Shown here piece by piece: positions 31,904 to 39,564 of a DNA stretch of 39,564 nt. The notes beneath the pieces are model-generated. The model was given only the letters and a program-made list of their open reading frames with translations, was not told the DNA's origin and made no database searches. Positions within the stretch are counted from its first letter, which is position 1, and every line of letters starts with the position of its first letter. The stretch comes from Candidatus Nitrotoga sp. 1052 (GTDB taxonomy: Bacteria; Pseudomonadota; Gammaproteobacteria; Burkholderiales; Gallionellaceae), in assembly GCF_927312905.1 (NCBI RefSeq), contig NZ_CAKMHQ010000062.1, positions 1-39,564 of the forward strand, read 5' to 3'. Position numbers and translations under genes: made by a program.

Positions 31904-33055
31904 TCAGCCTCCCAGCTCTTCGCGCTTGCGCTCGTTGTTTAGATGAAAACCGCCTTCTGTGACGATACGTTCGCCTATTTTGATGCCCTCCAGCACTGGG
32001 AAATAACCATGGCTTTCTTGTCCAAGCAGGACACGCCGCAACTGGAAGCGTTTATCGTCCAGCTGGACGAAAACATGATCCTTGTTCTCCTCCCGTACCA
32101 CCGCCGCAGCTGGAACCACCAGGCGGCGCTGGGATTTAACCAGAATCAGCATAGAGGCAAGCATTTCCGGCTTGAGTACGCGCTCATGATTCGCTGCTTC
32201 CATGCGTACTTTCACCGTTCGTCTATCGGGATCAACGGTGTCGGCGATAAAAATCACTTGTCCCTCGATACGTTTTCCGTCCAATGCGGGAATCTCAGCT
32301 TGCACCACTTCATTTAACTTCACCAGGGCAGCCTGCTGCTCGGTCACCTCGGCCACAAGCCAGACGTGGGACAGATCTGCTACGGTAAAGAGAGCTTCCG
32401 CCGGTTGCACTACTTGGCCCGATGTTACGTTTCGCTCAATCACCACTCCGTCGAGAGTGGCAATAATGGAGGATAGGGAATTCACCCGGCGCGTAGCCGC
32501 CAGCTTGGTAATGGCGCTTTTGGCCATACCGAGCACCTTGAGCTGTTCGTGGGAAGCGTGTAGTTCGGCTTGGGCCTGGACCAGATCAGCCTCGCGCTTT
32601 TGCAGTTCAGCTCCGCCAATAACATCGGCAGCGAACAGTAATCTTGCCCGCTCTACCGCGCGGTGCTGCAGCGCTTCTTGGGATAAAGCCTTGAGATAGG
32701 TGAGCTGGGCAGTAGCCAATTCGGTGCTATTCAGTGTGGTTAGCACATCGCCGCGTTTTACCGTCTGACCAAGAAAAGCATGGATCTCAGTCACACGTCC
32801 AGTTACGGCAGCGCCGATGCGCGCCACCCTATGTTCGTCCACCTCGACCCGGGCCGGTACGCGCAGGGTCTCCGCCACATCACCTTCGCCAGCAGGGATG
32901 ACTGTCAGGCGCTTGAGAAATTCCGGTGCAACCTTTACCACAGAGGGATCATTGACTGGAGCCGCGGCGGAACGCGGCGTTTCCTTGCCCTTGCAACCAA
33001 TCAGCATAGCGACAAATAGAAGAGGGATTAAAACAGATAAGATTGTGCGCTTCAT
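31904..33055 (-). CDS. RND efflux periplasmic adaptor lipoprotein (CzcB/CusB family)
   Basis: Membrane-fusion protein linking the pump to the outer-membrane channel. The signal ends in a lipobox, LIGC with Cys21, indicating an inner-membrane lipid anchor. The hairpin, lipoyl and beta-barrel parts are visible: RVEVDEHRVARIGAAVTGRVTEIHAFLGQTVKRGDVL, the coiled-coil hairpin ~115-170, IIATLDGVVIERNVTSGQVVQPAEALFTVADLSHVWLVAEV, and FIADTVDPDRRTVKVRMEAAN. The 383 aa are normal. No histidine-rich metal-binding stretch is present. Its ATG overlaps the stop of the upstream channel gene by 4 bases (ATGA), showing translational coupling. Confidence 0.92.
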   Translation of the reverse strand: MKRTILSVLIPLLFVAMLIGCKGKETPRSAAAPVNDPSVVKVAPEFLKRLTVIPAGEGDVAETLRVPARVEVDEHRVARIGAAVTGRVTEIHAFLGQTVKRGDVLTTLNSTELATAQLTYLKALSQEALQHRAVERARLLFAADVIGGAELQKREADLVQAQAELHASHEQLKVLGMAKSAITKLAATRRVNSLSSIIATLDGVVIERNVTSGQVVQPAEALFTVADLSHVWLVAEVTEQQAALVKLNEVVQAEIPALDGKRIEGQVIFIADTVDPDRRTVKVRMEAANHERVLKPEMLASMLILVKSQRRLVVPAAAVVREENKDHVFVQLDDKRFQLRRVLLGQESHGYFPVLEGIKIGERIVTEGGFHLNNERKREELGG

Positions 33056-34308
33056 AGTATTTCACCGGCATTGGGGGGGGAGGCTCGCAGCCGGGCAATT
33101 TCGATTAGCGCGGCTTGCAGTTCGTAACGAGCATTAAGGTAGTCCAGGCGGGTGTTGCGCAAAACCCGCTGGGCGTCCAGAAAATCAAGAATGCCACGCT
33201 CACCATAGCGATAGGCCGCTTCGGCCACCTTCATGGCGTTTTCGGCATCGTGCATCAGGCCGGTCTCGAATATCATTACTTGATTTTTGGCAATCTGATA
33301 TCGGCCGTAAGCCTGATCCAGGACTCCCAGTAGATTGATGCTTGTCTGCCGCTTTTCCGCCTCAGCCCGATCAAGCCCTGCGACGGCCTCGCCGATGGGG
33401 CCCTGACGACGATTCCATAACGGCAAGGGCAAGCTCACGCCGACTTGCCACTGTTTCCAATCCGGATCTTGATTGGAGCCTACCGTAATGGTGGGCTGTG
33501 GGAAACGCAGGTTGCGTTCTAGCTGCACTTTCGCTTGAGCACGACGCGTTTGAGCGTCAGCCACTTTAAGTAAAGGCTGACGCTCCAATAAATCTCTACG
33601 CAGTTCTTCCAGTGGTGGCAGATCAGGTGGTAGTAGCTTTTCCTGCGCCACTTTGAAGTTCCCCGCAAGTGGCGCGCCAATTAGTGCCCGCAGCCGATCG
33701 CGAGCCTGGGTAATGCGTAGTTCAGCACTATTAACGGCACTCTTCGCAGCCAATGCCTCGACTTCTGCTTTCACCAATTCAAAGCGCGGAGATTCTCCAA
33801 CTTTGACCTTGAGTTTAACCCTGTCGCGAATTTGCATCAGTAACTCATGGTTCACCGAAGCGAGCTTGACCTCCTCTTGACGACGCAATACATCGAAAAA
33901 AGCCTGCGTCACTGAGGTCCGCAGATTTATTTGCGCATCCGACACTACCGCCGCACTGGCGGCAATACCGGCTTCTGCGCCCTGCCTCCGTGCGGCACGC
34001 ACGGAGGGCAGTTCGACCAGCTGAGATAATGCAGCTGCGCGGGTATGCCCATCCGGCACGCTAAAGTGCTTTGAAAGAGAACTCCCACCCCCGACTAGAA
34101 GATCGGGATTGGGATAGGCCCGCGCCGTAGTGAGAGCGGCATGCGCGCCACGCTCCTGGGCTGTTGCGTCAGCGAGCATTGGACTGTGTATGGCTGCGAG
34201 GCGTAAGGCTTCGTTTAAAGTCAATGACGTCGCTGCATATGATGGGGTGATGACGATTAGTAAAAATATCGACCACCATAAACGAATAGGTAAGCTATGC
34301 AATTGCAT
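33052..34308 (-). CDS. Outer-membrane efflux protein (TolC/CzcC family)
   Basis: Outer-membrane channel of the metal efflux system. The start MQLHSLPIRLWWSIFLLIVITPSYA gives a proper signal peptide; the frame is open 30 codons further upstream (to 34398), but that extension is cysteine-rich and unlike a signal, and the candidate promoter lies inside it. Two OEP repeats are visible: LTLNEALRLAAIHSPMLADATAQERGAHAALTTARAYPNPDLLVGGG and the second half, LERNLRFPQPTITVGSNQDPDWKQWQVGVSLPLPLWNRRQG. The C-terminal helix is AYRYGERGILDFLDAQRVLRNTRLDYLNARYELQAALIEI. The 418 aa fit CzcC-type proteins. It is the first gene of the three-gene efflux operon. Confidence 0.9.
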   Translation of the reverse strand: MQLHSLPIRLWWSIFLLIVITPSYAATSLTLNEALRLAAIHSPMLADATAQERGAHAALTTARAYPNPDLLVGGGSSLSKHFSVPDGHTRAAALSQLVELPSVRAARRQGAEAGIAASAAVVSDAQINLRTSVTQAFFDVLRRQEEVKLASVNHELLMQIRDRVKLKVKVGESPRFELVKAEVEALAAKSAVNSAELRITQARDRLRALIGAPLAGNFKVAQEKLLPPDLPPLEELRRDLLERQPLLKVADAQTRRAQAKVQLERNLRFPQPTITVGSNQDPDWKQWQVGVSLPLPLWNRRQGPIGEAVAGLDRAEAEKRQTSINLLGVLDQAYGRYQIAKNQVMIFETGLMHDAENAMKVAEAAYRYGERGILDFLDAQRVLRNTRLDYLNARYELQAALIEIARLRASPPNAGEIL

Positions 34309-34340
34309 GTTATTTTTAATTCTCCAAATGCATTTTAGGG

Positions 34341-34369
34341 CTATAACCTGACACCGATAACAACTACAA
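34341..34369 (-). promoter_or_regulatory. Candidate promoter of the metal-efflux operon
   Basis: On the reverse strand TTGTAG and TTATAG are separated by 17 bases, about 30 bases upstream of the chosen outer-membrane channel start. No MerR-like operator with 19-20-base spacing and no regulator gene was seen. Confidence 0.35.
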
Positions 34370-34692
34370 GTTCCACCAGTAAAAAAATTTTTCAGCATAG
34401 TCGTTTCAAAATTTTTTGAAAATGTAGTTCATGGCGGGCCACAAACTGCAATCGGTGTTTATCAAAATAAACCGAAGTTAAACACCCACTCAGCAGGCCC
34501 TATAATTCCCGCCAGTTCGATGGTAAATTAAAATTCACTATACCCATTTTGCTGATGTTCAAATTCAAATTTACATTTCGCAATTGTTTTAGCGCACGAA
34601 TTAATTCATCTGATAAAGCCGAAGTCGCACATTGTGTACTGAAGGAAAAACTTGACGGAAGCGGAATGCTGAATGAAGCTGCGCAAGTGCAG
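34370..34692. other. Intergenic region between glgA and the efflux operon
   Basis: Carries the inverted repeat GTTTAT-CAAA-ATAAAC at 34457-34472 and A+T-rich stretches. No gene was found. The open frame at 34549-34896 on the forward strand mostly lies antisense to glgA and was discounted. No clear terminator for glgA was recognised. Confidence 0.35.
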
Positions 34693-36138
34693 CTATCGCC
34701 GCATCAAATGCATATAGATGTCATGGTAGGCTGTGGCACTCTGATTCCAGCCAAAATCCTTGATCATGCAATTGTGCTGCAATGCCCGCCAGGTTTTTTT
34801 GTCATGATAGGCCATCGCGGCACGTCGTGCCGTAGCCAACAGGCTGGACGTATCCATGCTATGAAATACGAACCCGCTGGCAACGCCCTGTTCTAGTGTA
34901 GCTACGTTGCTATCCAATACTGTGTCAATCAGGCCGCCAGTCGCATGCACCACTGGCGGCGTGCCATAGCGTTGGCTATACATCTGGCTTAGTCCGCATG
35001 GCTCGAAACGTGACGGCATTAAAAAAATGTCTGCGCCTGCTACTATCAGGTGTGACAAGGCCTCATCGAAGCCCACGTAAGCACTGATCTGGCCGGAATA
35101 ATGATGCGAAAGCTCCAGCGCAGTTCGCTGCATTTCCACATCGCCATTACCCAGCAATACCAGTTGCGCCGGTATGGCAATCAATTGTGGTGCAATTTCC
35201 AGCACCAGATCCACGCCCTTCTGATGGGTAAATCGGCTCACTAAGCCGAACAATGGCAGGTCGGGATCAATACGCAATCCCATACGTTTTTGTAACTCGC
35301 GCTTATTAAAGGATTTTCCGTTTATATCGGTGTCATCGTAAGGATGAGCAAGGTTAGGGTCGGTGGCGGGATTCCATTCTGTGGTATCAATACCGTTCAA
35401 AATGCCTGTCAAAACTTCTCGCCGGTAGGCAAGCAGGCCCTGTAGACCGAATCCCAGCGCATCGGTCTGAATTTCGTTGGCATAAGACGGACTCACGGTA
35501 GTGATGTGATCGGCGTAATACAAACCCGCCTTCATGAAGGACAGGCTGCCGTAAAACTCCACACCGTCAGGCTGAAAACACTCAGCGGGCAACGCCAATT
35601 CCGCAACCGTCTGCGACGGGAATACGCCTTGAAATGCAAGATTATGCACAGTCATCACACAAGGTATAGCACCATCTGAAAAATGCAGATAGGCCGGGGT
35701 AAGTCCGGTTTGCCAGTCATTGCAATGAACTATATCGGGTTTCCAGTCAAGTGGAGAATCCGCACAGCTCAGCAATGCAGCAATTTTTGACAGCAACCCA
35801 AATCGTAGGGCGTTATCTGGCCAGTCGAGACCATGTTCATCCTGATATGCTCCGCCACCACGCTCATACAGTTCGGAACATTCAATTACTAATAAAAGTA
35901 TGCCATTAGGCAACGAACCAGCCAACAGTCGTGCTGCAGGAAAGCTGGACTGAATGGAGATTTTGGCAGCAACCTGAAGATGCGGCAACGCCTTTAAAAC
36001 TTGCGGATAACCTGGCAGCAATATGCGTACGTCTACTCCCATTCTATGCAGCGCAGCCGGCAGTGCGGCGCTGACATCGGCCAAACCGCCAGTTTTGATT
36101 AGTGGTGCGACTTCAGAAGTAGCAAACAATACCCGCAT
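34693..36138 (-). CDS. glgA: Glycogen synthase (ADP-glucose type)
   Basis: Elongates alpha-1,4-glucan with ADP-glucose (GT5 family). The start MRVLFATSEVAPLIKTGGLADVSAALPAALHRMGVDVRILLPGYP carries the nucleotide-sugar Lys15 in KTGGL; a frame extension of 11 codons upstream lacks family similarity. The other landmarks are HCNDWQTGLTPAYL, TVHNLAFQGVFP, LNGIDTTEWNPATDPNL, LFGLVSRFTHQKGVDLVLE and SRFEPCGLSQMYSQRYGTPPVVHATGGLIDTV. The 481 aa are standard. It follows glgP in the same direction at a distance of 187 bases. No glgB or glgC is in the window. Confidence 0.95.
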   Translation of the reverse strand: MRVLFATSEVAPLIKTGGLADVSAALPAALHRMGVDVRILLPGYPQVLKALPHLQVAAKISIQSSFPAARLLAGSLPNGILLLVIECSELYERGGGAYQDEHGLDWPDNALRFGLLSKIAALLSCADSPLDWKPDIVHCNDWQTGLTPAYLHFSDGAIPCVMTVHNLAFQGVFPSQTVAELALPAECFQPDGVEFYGSLSFMKAGLYYADHITTVSPSYANEIQTDALGFGLQGLLAYRREVLTGILNGIDTTEWNPATDPNLAHPYDDTDINGKSFNKRELQKRMGLRIDPDLPLFGLVSRFTHQKGVDLVLEIAPQLIAIPAQLVLLGNGDVEMQRTALELSHHYSGQISAYVGFDEALSHLIVAGADIFLMPSRFEPCGLSQMYSQRYGTPPVVHATGGLIDTVLDSNVATLEQGVASGFVFHSMDTSSLLATARRAAMAYHDKKTWRALQHNCMIKDFGWNQSATAYHDIYMHLMRR

Positions 36139-36325
36139 CGTTATTCCAATTTCAATTCGAAGGTAATACAAGTTAACGACGAACGAGCAAGGCTGAAAAC
36201 CTCACTTTTAGCGAAGGCTAACCTTGGCAATGAAGGTAAGCCACTAAGGATGACGAAAATAACATCACCCAAACTAAAAATGAGCGAGGTAACCAAACAG
36301 TGTCACCTATGAAGTGCAATTGGAA

Positions 36326-38884
36326 TTATAGCCAGCGCATTAAGCCCATCTCGAATTGATGCGTCAGTATTTCGTGGTGCGGATAAACCCGTATGCGATA
36401 TTCAAGCTTGCCACATAGTTCCGGTGTCAATTCCAGCACATAAACATGTTCGCCTGTTTCTGCATTAACTTCCTGTGCTGCAAACTGGTAAAGCATCGAC
36501 TGCTTGAGTTTTTCCTTATTGTATGCATGACCAATCAACATTTCGACCACCACGTCAGCAGGCTTGAGGCCATTCAGGTTTACGCTTACTTCAAAGTACA
36601 CGTTCTCTCTGAACATAATGCTTTGTTTAGGGGTGCCCAAGCGGCGTATTGTTACGCCGGGCCAAGCTTTACGGACCGCATTTTTCCAAGTCGAAATTTG
36701 ACGCGCACCTTCAAAAGCAGCATCGCAATATTTGCGATACTGCCGTGTGGCTGGTAAGTATGTTTTAGCAACATACTCACCCACCATGCGTGTGGCATTG
36801 AAGCTCGGCAGCAAGGTTGCGATGGAGCGCTTGGACATCTTTACCCATTCTGACGAATAGCCCATCTTGTTGTGTTTGTAGTAAGTTGGAATGACCTGAT
36901 CCTGCAATAGCTCATAGAGTGTTTGACTTTCTTCACGGTTGCGCTGCGCTTCAGGCAAAAACTCTGAAACTGGTTTGATTGCCCAGCCATTCTTGCCATC
37001 GTAACCTTCATCCCACCAGCCATCCAGTACTGACAAGTTAAGCACCCCATTCATGGCTGCCTTCATGCCCGAAGTGCCGCTTGCCTCAAGCGGATACAGT
37101 GGGGTGTTCAACCACACATCCACCCCGGCCACCATACGACGTGCAAGCCGCAGGTCGTAACCTTCCAGCATCAGGATCTTGCCTTCAAATTCCGGCATGC
37201 GTGAAATCTGCGTTACTTTGCGGATAAGATCCTGCCCCGGAATATCTGCAGGGTGTGCCTTGCCGGCAAAAATAAACAACACCGGACGCTCAGGATCCTG
37301 CATGATCTGGCGCAGCCAATCCAGATCTTCAAATAATAATGCAGCGCGCTTATACGTCGCGAAACGGCGCGCGAAGCCGATAGTAAGCACATTCGGATTG
37401 GCCGGATCTGCATATTTCAAAATGCGATCAAGATGTGCTTCAGAACCGTGATTGCGGAAATGTTGCCGACTGATACGATAACGGATTAACTGCAGCATTC
37501 TCGATTTAAGCGACTCGCGCACACTCCAGAATTGATGATCCGGAATACTGTCGACCCGCTCCCAGAAACCGACATCTGCTACATGCTGACTCCAATCCCA
37601 ACCGAGGAATCGCACAAACACCTCCGACCATTCCTTAGCCAAAAATGTAGGCATATGCACCCCATTAGTAATGTAGCTCATGGGATTATCTTCTTGCTCA
37701 ATTTCCTGCCACATTTCGGCGCAGATTTTGGCAGAAATCTTGCCGTGGATTCGTGATACGCCATTCTGAAAACGCGAACAATGAATTGCCAATGCGGTCA
37801 TATTAAAATCGGGTGTATCCGATACATTCCCCAAGGCAAGAAATTCATCGCGGCTGATTTTCAATTGCGGATAATAATTTTCAAAATAGTACATCATCAT
37901 GCCGTAGTCGAAATGATCATGACCGGCTGGTACGGGTGTGTGCGTTGTGAAGACAGTATGTGCAGCAACTGCTTCGAGTGCGGCTGAAAACTCTATACCT
38001 TGTTCCGTCAGGATGCGGATGCGTTCCAGTAGCAAGAAAGCGGCATGACCTTCATTGATGTGCCATACGCTCGGCTTGATGCCCATTTCCCCAAGAGCGC
38101 GGGCACCACCGATTCCGAGCACGATTTCCTGTTCAATACGAATGGACTTGTCGCCGCCATAAAGATGGTGAGTGATGGCACGATCTTGCTGGGAATTTTC
38201 ATCAAGGTCAGTGTCCAGCAAATAGATAGTGACATTGCCGACCCGCGCTTTCCATACCTTAATTGCTACTCTGCGCCCCGGTAAATCCACGCTTACATGG
38301 ACCTCTGAACCATCACTATTTAATACCGGTGAAATAGGCAGGCTCTCGAATTCAGAGTCAGTATAAATGGCCTTTTGATTGCCATCACCATCTATAGTCT
38401 GATGGAAATAACCCTGGCGATAGAGCAGGCCTACGCCGACAAAGGGCAAATGCATGTCGCTGGCGGACTTGCAGTGGTCACCCGCCAAAATTCCCAAACC
38501 GCCGGAATAAATTGGAAAGCTTTCGTGAAACCCAAATTCGGCACAAAAATAGGCAATCAGATCGTTTTCCGCGAACCCTTCAGCATGACTATTGCGCACT
38601 GGCTTAGTATGATAGCTATCGTAAGCAGATAATGTGCGATGGTATTGATCCAGGAAAATCTGATCTTCCGAGGCAGTTATCAGGCATCGTTCGTCCACAC
38701 TTCGTAGAAAAGCTCTCGGGTTTTGACCTACCTCATCCCACAGTTTGCGATGAATATAAGAGAATAAATCACGTGTGGGCAGATCCCAGCTATACCATAA
38801 GTTATTTGCCAGTTCTTCAAGCCGGGCTAAACGGGCTGGTATTTTAGGTCTGACTTCCAAGATATGCGGCGTGCTTTTATACAT
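36326..38884 (-). CDS. glgP: Alpha-glucan phosphorylase
   Basis: Releases glucose-1-phosphate from alpha-1,4-glucan using pyridoxal phosphate. This is the 852-aa alpha-glucan phosphorylase type with a DUF3417-like N-terminus (LEELANNLWYSWDLPTRDLFSYI) rather than the ~800-aa E. coli MalP/GlgP type. Landmarks are YFCAEFGFHESFPIYSGGLGILAGDHCKSASDMHLPFVGVGLLYRQGYF, WHINEGHAAFLLLERI, TTHTPVPAGHDHF, and the cofactor site EASGTSGMKAAMNG with Lys608 as Schiff-base residue. A beta-rich C-terminal extension (~760-852) is present. It pairs with glgA for glycogen turnover. Confidence 0.94.
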   Translation of the reverse strand: MYKSTPHILEVRPKIPARLARLEELANNLWYSWDLPTRDLFSYIHRKLWDEVGQNPRAFLRSVDERCLITASEDQIFLDQYHRTLSAYDSYHTKPVRNSHAEGFAENDLIAYFCAEFGFHESFPIYSGGLGILAGDHCKSASDMHLPFVGVGLLYRQGYFHQTIDGDGNQKAIYTDSEFESLPISPVLNSDGSEVHVSVDLPGRRVAIKVWKARVGNVTIYLLDTDLDENSQQDRAITHHLYGGDKSIRIEQEIVLGIGGARALGEMGIKPSVWHINEGHAAFLLLERIRILTEQGIEFSAALEAVAAHTVFTTHTPVPAGHDHFDYGMMMYYFENYYPQLKISRDEFLALGNVSDTPDFNMTALAIHCSRFQNGVSRIHGKISAKICAEMWQEIEQEDNPMSYITNGVHMPTFLAKEWSEVFVRFLGWDWSQHVADVGFWERVDSIPDHQFWSVRESLKSRMLQLIRYRISRQHFRNHGSEAHLDRILKYADPANPNVLTIGFARRFATYKRAALLFEDLDWLRQIMQDPERPVLFIFAGKAHPADIPGQDLIRKVTQISRMPEFEGKILMLEGYDLRLARRMVAGVDVWLNTPLYPLEASGTSGMKAAMNGVLNLSVLDGWWDEGYDGKNGWAIKPVSEFLPEAQRNREESQTLYELLQDQVIPTYYKHNKMGYSSEWVKMSKRSIATLLPSFNATRMVGEYVAKTYLPATRQYRKYCDAAFEGARQISTWKNAVRKAWPGVTIRRLGTPKQSIMFRENVYFEVSVNLNGLKPADVVVEMLIGHAYNKEKLKQSMLYQFAAQEVNAETGEHVYVLELTPELCGKLEYRIRVYPHHEILTHQFEMGLMRWL

Positions 38885-39311
38885 GATTTCCTGTTTTCGC
38901 TGTGCGCATTGGACAAGCCGCCCAACACGGCTAAGGTTTAATATTGGGACCCAAACGGTAGAATGGATAGTGTTATTTTTCCTTTACGCTAAAAGCTGCG
39001 TAAAGGCTCATCTTAAGTCTTGTGAAATATATATTTATGCCTCCCGATTATGCCCTAACGCGTAACGCTTAGAACAATCGAGTCATAATAATGAATTATA
39101 TAACAGCATATTCGTCACCACTACCACTTCCATAAATTCCCTTCCTCAAAAATGAGGTAAGCTGGACTCGAGGTACGCGAGGCCGCAATGAGCGAGGTTG
39201 TGTACATGGAATCGTGTCATGCAGGGTTACTTTGTATGGCATCAATTTAGGTAACTCGTCCGGTAGTAGCCTGTCGGTTGGCTTTTACCGGATAAAATTA
39301 AAATAACTTGA
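38885..39311. other. Upstream region of glgP
   Basis: No gene is supported. CCTTTACGC/GCGTAAAGG form a perfect 9-bp inverted repeat with an 8-base loop (38981-39006), about 100 bases upstream of the glgP start. It could be an operator or leader structure for glgP. Further right the sequence carries CCTC-AAAAAT-GAGG (39145-39158), and AGCCTGTCGG near 39268 that recurs near 39516. Confidence 0.4.
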
Positions 39312-39365
39312 TTAAGAATGTAGAGCTGCTTGCGGGCGCGGCTTCAATTCCAGCCGCCTCCACCA
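39312..39365 (+). pseudogene. ssrA: Degenerate tmRNA (ssrA) 3' end
   Basis: TTAAGAATGTAGAGCTG, CTTGCGGGCGCGG and TTCAATTCCAGCC, then GCCTCCACCA, follow the order of a betaproteobacterial tmRNA 3' end (pseudoknot strand, T arm, acceptor 3' half, CCA). Compared with the usual form, about 10-15 bases before CTTGCGG are missing. The T stem is also broken: GCGGC-TTCAATT-CCAGC, where intact tmRNA has GCGGG...CCCGC. No tmRNA body or tag frame lies upstream, so this is a tail only, consistent with a displaced attachment site. Confidence 0.65.
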
Positions 39366-39371
39366 ATACTC

Positions 39372-39400
39372 AAACCCCAACTGTTCTCAGCTGGTTTTTT
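39372..39400 (+). terminator. Terminator-like hairpin after the ssrA tail
   Basis: CCAACTG-TTCT-CAGCTGG pairs with one mismatch and is followed by TTTTTT. Its place directly after the CCA end suggests it is the original tmRNA terminator, displaced together with the tail. Confidence 0.6.
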
Positions 39401-39564
39401 GACTGGTTACGCCAGCTGCAGCGTAGTAGGGGGGAGGGGGGGGGCGTGCGGGTCACTGCAGACTTCGCCTTTTGACTATACCACCCGCTCAGGGTCACAT
39501 TCTACTCTCCCCTAGCAGCCTGTCGGACTTCCCCCCATTAAAAATAACAAATTGCAAGTGTAAA
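39401..39564. other. Right-edge sequence with G-run
   Basis: Contains G6-A-G9 at about 39429-39444 and AGCAGCCTGTCGGACTT near 39514, of the kind found at some insertion-sequence ends. No gene was seen before the window ends. Confidence 0.25.

Noticed and set aside
34549-34896. Forward open frame between the efflux operon and glgA
   Set aside because: The last 60% is antisense to glgA, the start has no ribosome site, and no family is recognisable.
39320-39365. Intact tRNA gene ending in CCTCCACCA
   Set aside because: No D arm, anticodon arm or 5' acceptor half lies upstream, and the T stem is mispaired. The order of parts fits a tmRNA tail instead.

Overview
The window looks like chromosome from a betaproteobacterium, most likely of the Nitrosomonadales (Gallionellaceae-like). 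This rests on gene order and protein style: purM-purN-DUF3108 divergent from hda, a pcnB-folK-dNK-panB-panC run, and a KCD-repeat periplasmic protein. It is inference, because no rRNA or other taxonomic marker is present. Most of the window is core chromosome, interrupted by several small accessory patches.

Layout. Positions 1-2.5 kb hold an orphan AAA-ATPase/TOPRIM (OLD-like) gene and a palindrome-rich gap before greB. Positions 3.0-3.3 kb hold a 141-bp MITE-like palindromic element; a fuller 177-bp copy lies at 26.4 kb. Positions 3.3-8.9 kb are a leftward block: purM, purN, two DUF3108 proteins, an RsmB/NOP RNA methyltransferase and marC. Positions 9.1-17.2 kb are a rightward block: hda, a HAD phosphatase, a BtuCD/FecCD-type permease and ATPase, pcnB, folK, a deoxynucleoside kinase, then panB, panC and panD. 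This block joins DNA-replication control, RNA decay, folate synthesis and pantothenate synthesis.

The most unusual region is 16.8-19.4 kb. The 3' end of panD occurs three times (complete gene, short decayed copy, 204-bp copy), and the segments between the copies carry a 202-aa secreted protein with twin CX3C motifs, a 260-aa protein with a HEPN-like RX4H motif, and a reverse-strand gene fragment cut off exactly where the third panD tail starts. Most differences between the intact panD and the 204-bp tail are synonymous. This suggests repeated capture of foreign panD-linked DNA at the panD 3' end rather than simple duplication.

Positions 19.7-24.9 kb are a rightward run of small envelope and osmotic-stress genes: DUF883/YqjD-like, M48 lipoprotein protease, double-BON lipoprotein, CsbD, KCD-repeat protein, two glycine-zipper lipoproteins, a small lipoprotein and an OmpA-domain protein. 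They are followed by a response regulator-GGDEF protein (25.4 kb), a PIMT-like methyltransferase, a membrane-anchored hypothetical protein and a VOC protein. Positions 28.8-34.3 kb are a leftward heavy-metal RND efflux operon (outer membrane factor, adaptor, pump). Positions 34.7-38.9 kb carry glycogen synthase and alpha-glucan phosphorylase, also leftward. The right end (39.3 kb) holds a degenerate tmRNA 3' tail followed by its own terminator-like hairpin, which looks like a displaced attachment site of a genomic island at ssrA.

No CRISPR array, rRNA, intact tRNA, integrase or intact transposase gene was seen.
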